This document shows positions 35,825 to 44,283 of a DNA stretch of 64,000 nt, piece by piece. Every line of letters starts with the position of its first letter. Position 1 is the stretch's first letter. The stretch spans positions 1-64,000 of the forward strand of contig JANQHD010000002.1 in the NCBI GenBank assembly GCA_028282805.1, in the 5' to 3' direction. This stretch comes from Phycisphaeraceae bacterium. GTDB lineage: Bacteria > Planctomycetota > Phycisphaerae > Phycisphaerales > Zrk34. The position numbers and the translations under genes were made by a program. The notes beneath the pieces were generated by a model that ran no database searches, had not been told where the DNA came from, and was given only the letters and a program-made list of their open reading frames with translations.

Positions 35825-37741
35825 ATGGATGACGCTACGATGTCGATGATCGGGGCAAGCTCGAAACGTTTGGCGTTTGTCGTTGCGCTTGCCGTCATGT
35901 CTGTCGCCCCGTGCCCGGCGCAGACCATCACCACTTCGAGCGACCCGACCCAGCCCACCGTGGTCACCGTGCAGACCACCGAGGCGAGCGAGCCGGAGAA
36001 GACGGACGACGGCCTGCCGCCGCTCGGCCCGTCGGTCTGCGAGGTGACCGTCTCGGAGTACATGACGGTCGACCTGCTGGCGCAGAACGTGCGGATGTCG
36101 ACCGTGCTCCAGCACCTGGGCGTCAAGAGCCGGCGGAACATCATCCTCGCCAGCGGCGCCGACCGCGTGGTCAGCGCCACGCTCTACGGCGTGCCGTATT
36201 ACGAGGCGCTCGAAGCCCTGCTCGAGGCCAACGGCCTGGGCTACATCGAGCGCGGTGAGTTCATCAAGGTCTACGCCGCAGACGACCTCGAGAAACGCCT
36301 GCTCAGCGAGGCAGGCCCGCAAACGAAAGTGATCAAGCTCGACTACCTCCGACCGGATGACGCGAAAGAAGCGGTCGGCGCGCTGCTGTCGGACATCGGC
36401 AAGGTCTCCGTCACCAAGGACGACGAAGAGCTCGACGCCGGCACCACCGCCACTTCCGTCGCCGAGCAGCAGGAGCAAGAGGACAAGGTCTACACGCCCA
36501 ACAAGGACGAGTACCCCGTGTTCAACTCGTTGGTGGTGTTCGACTACCAGCCGAACATCGACCGGATCGAGCAGCTGCTCGCCGAGCTCGACACCCGGCC
36601 GGACCAGGTGCTGCTCGAGGCGACGATCATCCAGGCCACGCTCAACGAGCAGAACGCGTTCGGCGTCGACTTCGCGCTGATCGGCGACGTGCAGTTCACC
36701 GAGTTCTTCCGCTTCCCCGAGACGTTCGACCCGCTGAGCCGGCCCGACCGCGGCGACCCCGGCACGCTCGCGCCCGACGTCGACCGCAACGACGGGTTCA
36801 TCGTGTCGGACCCGGGCAACACCGGCCAGGGCGACGCGACGATCCGCGGCGGCATCACCTTCGGCGACGCCGGCATCTTCATCCGCGCCCTCGACAAGGT
36901 CACCGACGTGACACTGCTGTCGAACCCCAAGGTGCTCGCGCTCAACCGACAGCGGGCCAAGGTGCTCGTGGGCACGCGCGTCGGCTACTTCGAAACCACC
37001 ACCGTCGAGAACCAGGTGCTCCAGTCGCTGAAGTTCATCGACACCGGCATCTCGCTCGACGTCCGCCCGTTCATCATGAAGGACGGCCGCATCCGCCTCG
37101 AGCTTTCCCCGAAGGTCTCGGCGGTCAAGTTCCGCGAGGTGCAGGACGCGCAGGGCGTGACCAGCGACATCCCCGACGAGGACGTGCAGACGGTGTCGAC
37201 CGACATCATGGTGCCGCCGGGCCACACCGCGGTGCTCGGCGGCCTGTTCCGTGAGGACGTGCGGCGTGAGCGCTCGCAGGTGCCGATACTCGGCGACATC
37301 CCGCTGGCCGGCGCGGCGTTCAAGGGCCACGACGACGCCATCGACCGCGTCGAGATCATCTTCATGATCAAGCCGACCATCTTGCGGGAGGGCGAGCTGA
37401 TCGAGCAGGGCAAGGAGGGGATGCGCTACTGGGACCGGGTGAGGACGGGCACGCGGCTGGGCTTGCTGCCGTGGAGCCGGGAGTTGCAGAGCGCCAAGCA
37501 CAACCTCGAGGCCGAACGGCTCGCCGCGGCCGGCGACATGGACAAGGCGCTGTGGCACCTGCGCCGTTCGCTGGAGCTGAACCCGCAACAGCCGGAGACG
37601 ATCCGCATCCGTGAACGGCTGGTCGCGCACGCCGACGACTGGACACACGACAGCTTTCTGCGACGGACCATCGAAGCCCAGAGCCGCGCCGCGGAGGAAG
37701 CCCACGCCGCCGCGACCGCCACCACGGAGGTCACGCCATGA
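35825..37741 (+). CDS. Secretin of the Tad/Flp pilus (CpaC/RcpA type) with TPR tail
   Basis: 638 residues; an in-frame ATG at 35840 is an alternative start, neither having a strong ribosome site. Signal peptide to about residue 37 (ending PCPAQ). N-domains at about 85-265, secretin pore domain at about 290-530 with the conserved VPPGHTAVLGGLFRED and KPTILREGE. Residues about 555-615 resemble a TPR hairpin (LAAAGDMDKALWHLRRSLELN), an unusual addition. It should form the outer-membrane channel of the pilus. The stop overlaps the next gene start by 4 bp (ATGA at 37738). Confidence 0.9.
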   Translation: MDDATMSMIGASSKRLAFVVALAVMSVAPCPAQTITTSSDPTQPTVVTVQTTEASEPEKTDDGLPPLGPSVCEVTVSEYMTVDLLAQNVRMSTVLQHLGVKSRRNIILASGADRVVSATLYGVPYYEALEALLEANGLGYIERGEFIKVYAADDLEKRLLSEAGPQTKVIKLDYLRPDDAKEAVGALLSDIGKVSVTKDDEELDAGTTATSVAEQQEQEDKVYTPNKDEYPVFNSLVVFDYQPNIDRIEQLLAELDTRPDQVLLEATIIQATLNEQNAFGVDFALIGDVQFTEFFRFPETFDPLSRPDRGDPGTLAPDVDRNDGFIVSDPGNTGQGDATIRGGITFGDAGIFIRALDKVTDVTLLSNPKVLALNRQRAKVLVGTRVGYFETTTVENQVLQSLKFIDTGISLDVRPFIMKDGRIRLELSPKVSAVKFREVQDAQGVTSDIPDEDVQTVSTDIMVPPGHTAVLGGLFREDVRRERSQVPILGDIPLAGAAFKGHDDAIDRVEIIFMIKPTILREGELIEQGKEGMRYWDRVRTGTRLGLLPWSRELQSAKHNLEAERLAAAGDMDKALWHLRRSLELNPQQPETIRIRERLVAHADDWTHDSFLRRTIEAQSRAAEEAHAAATATTEVTP

Positions 37742-38868
37742 CGCCCCGACACGCCTCAACTTTGGTGTGCGCGGTGCTCGCTGTTCTGGCGTTGACCGCC
37801 TGCGACCCGGGCCACGGCAAGCACACGCAGGCGCTGGCCGACGAGTCGGCGGAGAACCTGCGCGGCATCAAGTCGGCGGCGGCGTTCGACGCGGCCAACC
37901 AGCGGTTCCGCGCCGGCGACTTCGAAGAGGCGCTGAAGCTGGTGCGCCAGTCGACGGCGCTGAACCCGAACGTGGCCGACGCGTACCTGCTCGAGGCGCG
38001 CATCCTCATCGAGGTCGGCCAGCCGCGCAAGGCCTTCGGCGCCATCGAGCGCGGCCGGGCGATCGCGCCCGACGACGCGCGGTTCCCGTACTACCTGGGC
38101 ACCGTGTACGAGAGCGTCGGCCAGAGCGAAGAAGCCCTCGAGCAGTACAAGCTGGCCGCGGGCATGGACACCGGCAGCCCGCAGTACGGCCTGGCGGCGA
38201 GCGAGATGCTCATCGAGATGGGCCGGCTTGATGAGGCCGAGGCGTATGTCAAGCAACAGATCGAGACCTTCACCTTCACCGCGGGCCTGTACCAGACGCG
38301 CGGCCACGTCGCCCTGATGCGCGAGGACCACGACCTGGCGGTGGAGATGTTCGCCTCGGCGGTGACGCTCGACCCCGACGAGATGTCGTTGCGGGAAGAC
38401 CTGTCGCGGATGCTGGTGATCGTGGGGCGTTACGCCGAGGCCGAGTTGCAGCTGCGGCGGATACTGGAGCACCGCGCGTACGCGGCGCGGCGCGACCTGC
38501 GCCACCTGCACGTGCGTTGCCTGCTCGAGATCGACCAGCCGGTCGAGGCGCGCACGATCCTGCGCCAACTGATCCGCGACAAGAACGGCCGGGACTACGA
38601 GGCGTGGACGCGCATGGTCGACGTGGCGCTGATCCTCAACGACGACGCGGTGTTGCGCGACGCGGCCAGCCGGATGATGGCCCTGCAACCGAAGCGGCCC
38701 GACGGCTACCTGGCGCTGGCGCTTTGGCAGCACCGGCAGGGCGACCCGGCGGGGGCGAAGCGGGCGCTGCAACGCTGCGGCGAGTTTGCGCCGGACGACC
38801 CGGCGGTGCGGCAGTTCCTGCGCATGATCGAGTTAGAACAGACGGCAGTTTCCAACGCCGGCGCTTGA
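37738..38868 (+). CDS. TPR lipoprotein, TadD-like
   Basis: 376 residues. A lipoprotein signal ends LALTAC (Cys about 22). About eight TPR units follow, e.g. GDFEEALKLVRQSTALNPNVADAY and GQSEEALEQYKLAAGMD. TadD lipoproteins assist secretin assembly in Tad systems. It is coupled to the secretin gene by a 4-bp overlap and lies 31 bp before cpaB. Confidence 0.82.
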   Translation: MTPRHASTLVCAVLAVLALTACDPGHGKHTQALADESAENLRGIKSAAAFDAANQRFRAGDFEEALKLVRQSTALNPNVADAYLLEARILIEVGQPRKAFGAIERGRAIAPDDARFPYYLGTVYESVGQSEEALEQYKLAAGMDTGSPQYGLAASEMLIEMGRLDEAEAYVKQQIETFTFTAGLYQTRGHVALMREDHDLAVEMFASAVTLDPDEMSLREDLSRMLVIVGRYAEAELQLRRILEHRAYAARRDLRHLHVRCLLEIDQPVEARTILRQLIRDKNGRDYEAWTRMVDVALILNDDAVLRDAASRMMALQPKRPDGYLALALWQHRQGDPAGAKRALQRCGEFAPDDPAVRQFLRMIELEQTAVSNAGA

Positions 38869-38899
38869 ACGACGCGGCCGCGAAGGGGTGGGTTGAACC

Positions 38900-39730
38900 A
38901 TGGCAAACACCGACACCAATCGTATCACGCTGATCGTCGCGGTCGTCGCCGGGATCATGGCGATGGGCATGGCGTTCGTGTACCTCCGCTCGGTGAGCGG
39001 CGCGGCCGCCGAACAGCCCAAGGCAGAGCCGATGACCAAGGTCGTGGTTGCGAAACACAAGCTCAACGCCAACCACGTGCTCCAACCAGACCAGGACCTC
39101 GACATCGACATGATGCCGAGCAAGTTCGCCCGCAAGAACGTCAAGGCCAGCGAGATCGACGCGGTGCGCGGCCGGCGCATCACGCGCCCGCTTCCCGCGG
39201 GCCACCCGCTGCTGCACAGCGACCTGGTCGCGATCGCGGACTTGGACCTGGCGCCGGGCACGGTGGCGATGTCGCTGGACGTCGACCGCGCGGGCGGGTT
39301 GGTGGGCATCCTCGTGCCGGGGGACAAGGTCGACGTCGTGGTCTCGCACCCCAAGCCCGCCGAGAAGCCCGGCCGCAGCTCGTTGCCGTCCAACCTCGAC
39401 CCGAACAACACCGGTGCCCTGGTCGGCGCGGTGATGGACTCGGTCATGTCGCAGGTCGGCAGCTACAGCCCCGAGTGGGAATCGAACATCGTGCTATCGA
39501 ACGTGGAGGTGTTGGCGGTGGGCACGCGCCTGAACCTGTCGCGCCAGCAGATGCTGCTTTCGGAAGACCGCGGCCTGCGCGGCGGCGGCACGACCGTCAC
39601 GCTCCAGCTGACCCGCGAAGACGCCATCAAGCTCATCGGCGCGCGCGGGGGCGGGTCGAACCTGATCACGCTGTTGCTCCTGCCCAAACCGGAAACCGGC
39701 GCCTCGCTCGGCGGGGGCTCGTTGCAATAA
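38900..39730 (+). CDS. cpaB: Flp pilus assembly protein CpaB (RcpC)
   Basis: 276 residues. Membrane helix at about 10-28. SAF domain at about 45-115 (KVVVAKHKLNANHVLQPDQDL, RGRRITRPLPAGHPLLHSDL). The RcpC domain follows with GTVAMSLDVDRAGGLVGILVPGDKVDVV. It is periplasmic and works with the secretin. The AGG..GG-type ribosome site is weak. Confidence 0.92.
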   Translation: MANTDTNRITLIVAVVAGIMAMGMAFVYLRSVSGAAAEQPKAEPMTKVVVAKHKLNANHVLQPDQDLDIDMMPSKFARKNVKASEIDAVRGRRITRPLPAGHPLLHSDLVAIADLDLAPGTVAMSLDVDRAGGLVGILVPGDKVDVVVSHPKPAEKPGRSSLPSNLDPNNTGALVGAVMDSVMSQVGSYSPEWESNIVLSNVEVLAVGTRLNLSRQQMLLSEDRGLRGGGTTVTLQLTREDAIKLIGARGGGSNLITLLLLPKPETGASLGGGSLQ

Positions 39731-39785
39731 GAAACACACGGCCGAACGCCGCCTCGGCCACAACTTGTTCATCTGCCGTATAACC

Positions 39786-41672
39786 ATGCGCGTTGTCGTA
39801 CAAGACACACTGAAAAACCGCCACTGGGTGGCGTACGAAGGGCGGGCCGGCTTCACCGTCGGGCGCAGCCCCGACTGCACCATCGCCCTGGCCGACTCGA
39901 AGTTCGTCTCCCGCAGGCACCTGACCGTCGAGCGCACCGAGGCGGGGTGGGAGGTGCAGGTGCACCCGGGCGTGATGAGCGTTGAGGTCGACGGCGCCAC
40001 GCTCGGGCCGGGCGACCGCAGGCTGCTGTCGGCGGTGAGCCAGATCCAACTGGCCGAGTACGTGCTCGCGGTGATGCGCGACGTGGTCGACACCGAGGAG
40101 GTCGGCCCGGCGCAGACCGTCGAAGACATCGACCGCTTGCAGCGCGACATCCACGCCGCGGTGCTCGACCGCATGGACCTGCGCCGCAGCGGCGCCTCGG
40201 CGATGCGGGCCGACGACGAAACCCTCGACCGCATCAGCGGCATCGTCGACGAGCTGCTGCGTTACGACTTCGCCGACCGCTTGCAGCCTCGCTCCGCGGC
40301 GCGCATGCGCATGGTGCTCATGGCGCTGGAAGCCCGCCTGCTCAAGCTGGTTTCCGGCAGCGGGACCGATGCGCTGGGCGTGGGACAGGTCAAGACGCCC
40401 GGCCACAACATCGCCCTGGAGAACACGGCCGAGGAATACGACCGCCGGCTGTCGCGCCGGCTCGAGCTGAAGCTGGTCGAGGGGGCCGACGGCGACGACC
40501 TGGTCGCCATCACCACGCACCTGCCCGAGCACGTGCCGTTGATGATGGAGCAGATGCCCGAGAACGTGCAGATGTACCTGATCGCGCGGTTCCTCAAGAA
40601 GGTCGTGTGCGACATGATCTTCGGGCTGGGGCCGTTGCAGGACCTGCTCGACACGCCGTCGATCACGGAGATCATGATCGTCAGCCCGACGCAGGTGTAC
40701 ATCGAACGCGACGGCAAGGTGATCCGCTCCAACCGCACGTTCCTCGGCGCCGACGCGCTGCTGAGCGTGATCGAACGCATCGTCGCGCCGCTGGGCCGGC
40801 GGGTGGACCGTTCGCAGCCGCTGGTTGACGCGCGATTGCCCGACGGGTCGCGCGTCAACGCGATCATCCCGCCGCTGGCGCTGAAGGGCCCGTGCCTGAC
40901 CATCCGCCGGTTCCCCTCCACTCGCATCACCGCGGCGGACCTGGTGCGCTGGCAGTCGCTCAGCCCGCAGGCGTGCGCCCTGCTCGAGGCGTCGGTCAAG
41001 GGCAAGCGCAACATCCTCATCTCCGGCGGCACCGGTTCGGGCAAGACGACGCTGCTGAACGTGTTGTCGAGCTTCATCCCCGAAGCCGAGCGCATCGTCA
41101 CCATCGAAGACTCGGCCGAGTTGCAGGTTCAGCAGGAGCACGTGGTCAGCCTCGAGACCCGCCCGGCCAACGTCGAGGGCGAGGGCGCGGTGACGATCCG
41201 CGACCTGATCAAGAACGCGCTGCGCATGCGGCCGGACCGGATCATCGTCGGCGAGTGCCGCGGCGGTGAGGCGTTCGACATGCTCCAGGCGATGAACACG
41301 GGCCATGAGGGCTCGATGACCACGGTGCACGCGAATAACGCCGCCGACACGGTCGCGCGCGTCGAGGCGATGTGCCTGATGGCGGTGGAGATCCCCATCG
41401 CCGCCATCCGCCAGCAGGTCGCCCAGGCGCTGGACATGATCGTGTACGTGCGCCGCCTGCCTGACGGCCGGCGCATGGTCACCGAGGTGTGCGAGGTCGC
41501 GGGCATCAACCCGCACACCGGCGAGATCGACATCCGCCCGATCATGCTCGCCGACATCCACGCAGACAGACCACGGCTCGAACACAACGGGTTCATCCCC
41601 ACGTTCCTCGGCGACCTGGCGCGCGACGACCTGCTCGACGTCGAGGCCCTGTTTGCGAAGGGGTCGGCATGA
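39786..41672 (+). CDS. cpaF: FHA-domain - CpaF/TadA pilus ATPase fusion
   Basis: 628 residues from the ATG at 39786. Residues about 1-95 are an FHA phosphothreonine-binding domain with the conserved FTVGRSPDCTIAL and SRRHLTVER. The rest is a CpaF secretion ATPase: all-alpha and N2 region from about 180, Walker A GGTGSGKTT at about 415, Asp box ITIEDSAELQ, Walker B-like RIIVGECRGGEA and His box TTVHANNAADT. It powers pilus assembly on the cytoplasmic face. FHA fusion implies docking to a phosphorylated partner; a membrane Ser/Thr kinase is encoded four genes on. Its stop overlaps the next start (ATGA). Confidence 0.93.
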   Translation: MRVVVQDTLKNRHWVAYEGRAGFTVGRSPDCTIALADSKFVSRRHLTVERTEAGWEVQVHPGVMSVEVDGATLGPGDRRLLSAVSQIQLAEYVLAVMRDVVDTEEVGPAQTVEDIDRLQRDIHAAVLDRMDLRRSGASAMRADDETLDRISGIVDELLRYDFADRLQPRSAARMRMVLMALEARLLKLVSGSGTDALGVGQVKTPGHNIALENTAEEYDRRLSRRLELKLVEGADGDDLVAITTHLPEHVPLMMEQMPENVQMYLIARFLKKVVCDMIFGLGPLQDLLDTPSITEIMIVSPTQVYIERDGKVIRSNRTFLGADALLSVIERIVAPLGRRVDRSQPLVDARLPDGSRVNAIIPPLALKGPCLTIRRFPSTRITAADLVRWQSLSPQACALLEASVKGKRNILISGGTGSGKTTLLNVLSSFIPEAERIVTIEDSAELQVQQEHVVSLETRPANVEGEGAVTIRDLIKNALRMRPDRIIVGECRGGEAFDMLQAMNTGHEGSMTTVHANNAADTVARVEAMCLMAVEIPIAAIRQQVAQALDMIVYVRRLPDGRRMVTEVCEVAGINPHTGEIDIRPIMLADIHADRPRLEHNGFIPTFLGDLARDDLLDVEALFAKGSA

Positions 41673-42508
41673 ACCTGCTGCTCGCCAGCCTGCTCGCCGG
41701 CCTGAGCATCGCGATGCTCACCTGGGCGTTCCGCGACGACCTGGTCGAGCGTTTCGAGCGCGACATCGACTGGCTGCGGCGGACGATGTGGCGGTTCTCG
41801 CCCGAGCCGTTCAACGCCCGGCCGTGGGTCGTCGGCCTGTACGCCGGGTGGTTCGCGCTGCTGCCGGTGTTCGTGCTGGTCTTCCCGGTGCCGCTGATCG
41901 GGCTGGTGCTCTGGCTGGCGTTGCTGCTGGTCCCGCGCCTGGTGATCGACCGCAAGTGGTCCAAGCACCGCAAGCAGATCGAAACGCAGCTGCCCGACGC
42001 GGTGCTGAAGATATCGTCGGGCGTCGCCTCGGGCATGACGCTGGCCCAGGCGATCACGCACGTCTGCGAGAACCTGGAAGACCCGATCCGCACCGAGTTC
42101 AACCTGATGGCCAACCAGTGGAAGCTGGGCGCGGACCTGATCACGACCGTGGAGGAATCGAAGCGTCGCCTGCAACTGGAGAACTTCAACCTGTTCGCCT
42201 CGGCCCTGGCGACGAACGCGCGCATGGGCGGCAACGTGGTCGACACGCTCGAACGTTTGGCGCATTCGCTCGAAGCGATCGCCCACATGAGGCACGAGGT
42301 CTACGCCGCCACCGCCGAGGGCCGCGCCAACATCAAGGTGCTCGCCGTCGCCCCGGCGATCATGCTCGGCCTGGCGTGCTTCATCGACATCGGCGCGGTG
42401 GGCATGCTGTTCACCACGCCCGTCGGGTGGGTGCTGCTGCTCATCGCCGGGACGCTCACGGCGACGGGGACCATCTGGGCCATGAACATCGTGAACGCGG
42501 ACGTGTAA
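41669..42508 (+). CDS. tadB: Tad inner-membrane platform protein TadB
   Basis: 279 residues from the ATG at 41669, overlapping the ATPase stop by 4 bp. T2SS-F-type fold: N-terminal helix, then helices at VVGLYAGWFALLPVFVLVF and LIGLVLWLALLLVPRLVID, the conserved cytoplasmic segment (QLPDAVLKISSGVASGMTLAQAI, VVDTLERLAHSLEAIAHM), and two C-terminal helices. It couples the ATPase to pilin extraction. Confidence 0.9.
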   Translation: MNLLLASLLAGLSIAMLTWAFRDDLVERFERDIDWLRRTMWRFSPEPFNARPWVVGLYAGWFALLPVFVLVFPVPLIGLVLWLALLLVPRLVIDRKWSKHRKQIETQLPDAVLKISSGVASGMTLAQAITHVCENLEDPIRTEFNLMANQWKLGADLITTVEESKRRLQLENFNLFASALATNARMGGNVVDTLERLAHSLEAIAHMRHEVYAATAEGRANIKVLAVAPAIMLGLACFIDIGAVGMLFTTPVGWVLLLIAGTLTATGTIWAMNIVNADV

Positions 42509-42512
42509 GCTC

Positions 42513-43442
42513 ATGCCGATCAACCCCGACATCGTGCTCCTCGGTGCGGCCCTGGCCACGGGCGTCGCCGTGGCGTGCGCGCTGCGGGTGGCGATGCGCA
42601 TGGCCAGCCCGGTCGCGGCGCTGCACGGCTCGATCACGCGCGAAGCCCGGCAGGCCAAACGCAGCGAGCTGGCCGACCACTCGGCCCTGTTTCGCGTGGC
42701 GCTGGTCGCGCTGCCCGCCGCCACCGTCGTCGCCCGGCGCATCCCGCTGGGCACCACCGCCGAGTCCATCACCGAACGCTACCAGTTGGCCGGCTGGCCC
42801 GGCGGGCTCGAAGACGACGAGCTGCTCGGCCTCGGCCTGCTGCTGGGGTTGGTGCTCGTCGTTCCCGCGGTGTTGGTCATCGTCATGTTCAAACCCATCG
42901 CCGCGCCGCTTGGGCTCGTCGCCGTGCTATTCGGCTTCGGCCTGGTCAGCGCGCAGCTCGGGTCGATGGCGACCAAACGCCAGCGCACGATCGCCCGCAC
43001 CATGCCGTTCGTGTTGGACTTGCTCTCGCTGACCACGCGTGCCGGCGCGTCGACCCGCCAGGCGATCCAGCGCGTGCGCCTCGACTACCAGAACCACCCG
43101 ATCGGCGAGGAGTTCGCGGGCATCGAGGCCGACCTCGACACCGGCACCACGCTGTCCGAGGCGATGAAGCGGCTGGCCGAGCGCGTGCCCGTCGCCGAGA
43201 TCCGCACGTTCAGCGACGAGGTGGTCCAATCCGAAAGCCTCGGCCAACCGCTCGCCGACACGCTCGAACGCCTTTCCGACCGCTTCCGCACCAAACGCGT
43301 GCAGGACGCGCAGGCCACCGCCGGCAAGGCCAAGGTCATGGTGCTCATCCCGGGCATGCTCGTGTTCATCGCGGTGCTGGAGTTGCTCTTTGCGCCGTGG
43401 ATCGTCCGCTGGTTCTATGGAGGCTTCGGCGGCGTGATGTGA
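42513..43442 (+). CDS. tadC: Tad inner-membrane platform protein TadC
   Basis: 309 residues. Second T2SS-F-type protein, with membrane helices at LLGLVLVVPAVLVIVMF and LGLVAVLFGFGLVSAQL, the segment MPFVLDLLSLTTRAGASTRQAIQ, and a C-terminal helix VMVLIPGMLVFIAVLELLF. It starts 4 bp after tadB and probably forms a heteromer with TadB. Confidence 0.9.
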   Translation: MPINPDIVLLGAALATGVAVACALRVAMRMASPVAALHGSITREARQAKRSELADHSALFRVALVALPAATVVARRIPLGTTAESITERYQLAGWPGGLEDDELLGLGLLLGLVLVVPAVLVIVMFKPIAAPLGLVAVLFGFGLVSAQLGSMATKRQRTIARTMPFVLDLLSLTTRAGASTRQAIQRVRLDYQNHPIGEEFAGIEADLDTGTTLSEAMKRLAERVPVAEIRTFSDEVVQSESLGQPLADTLERLSDRFRTKRVQDAQATAGKAKVMVLIPGMLVFIAVLELLFAPWIVRWFYGGFGGVM

Positions 43443-43464
43443 GTCACGCCGCGTATGATTCGCT

Positions 43465-44283
43465 ATGGCTTTCTACGTCACGGTCATCTCGGGCATCGAC
43501 CAGGGCAAGGTCGTCCGCATCGACGACAAGCCCTGCACCGTCGGCCGGTCGCCCAACGCGGCGTTGTCGCTGGAAGACCCGTCCGTCGGCTTCGAGCACG
43601 TCGTGCTCACCGGCGAGGGCGGCAAGCTGTTCGTCGAAAACCTCTCCACGCTCGGCACACGCGTGCGCGGCCGGGTCATCGAAGCACGCACCGCCCTGGC
43701 GTCGGGCGAACAGGTCACCCTCTCCGACAGCTGCAAGCTCGAGGTCGGCAAGACCGGCGACGCGTCCGCCAAACAAAGCGGGTCGCGCGTCGTGACGCTG
43801 GCGGTGGTCGTGTTGTTGCTGGCGGTCGTCGTCGGCGGGGCGGCGGTGGTCATGAAACAGCGGGCACACGAGGCCGGCCCGCCCGGCATCCGCGAGATCC
43901 ACTGGCAGACCGGCTACACCCGGATCAGCCAGCGGCTCGAGCAGTGGGCCAAGGCGGGGCGGTTCGACCCGCACATGGTGGTGATGTTCCACGAGGCCTG
44001 GCGGCTGGAGCAGAGCGGCGACCTCGTCGCGGCGCGCGAGGCCTGGCTCGACCTGCAGAAAGCGCTGATGACCGCGCACCTCGTCGGGGCGATGGAACCC
44101 AAAGACACCTTCGCTTCGCACGGTGGCAACTCCACCACGGCGCTCGGCGTGGTCATGGGCTGGGACCCCGACCACTCCAGCGACGACTTCCAGTTCGACA
44201 CCGACGGCGCCTACGCCGAGGCGACCTGGGCCTTCATCGTGCAACGCGTGCTCATCCTTAAGAAACGGATCGATCAGCAATGA
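43465..44283 (+). CDS. Membrane protein with N-terminal FHA domain
   Basis: 272 residues. FHA domain at about 1-92 (VRIDDKPCTVGRSPNAALSL, NLSTLGTRVRGRVIEA). The usual Ser-x-x-His pair is reduced to FEHVVL. One membrane helix at about 113-134 (VVTLAVVVLLLAVVVGGAAVV) and an outer domain of about 130 residues without known match. The start overlaps nothing but lies 22 bp after tadC; its stop overlaps the kinase start by 4 bp. It is probably an adaptor or sensor for the adjacent kinase. Confidence 0.82.
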   Translation: MAFYVTVISGIDQGKVVRIDDKPCTVGRSPNAALSLEDPSVGFEHVVLTGEGGKLFVENLSTLGTRVRGRVIEARTALASGEQVTLSDSCKLEVGKTGDASAKQSGSRVVTLAVVVLLLAVVVGGAAVVMKQRAHEAGPPGIREIHWQTGYTRISQRLEQWAKAGRFDPHMVVMFHEAWRLEQSGDLVAAREAWLDLQKALMTAHLVGAMEPKDTFASHGGNSTTALGVVMGWDPDHSSDDFQFDTDGAYAEATWAFIVQRVLILKKRIDQQ

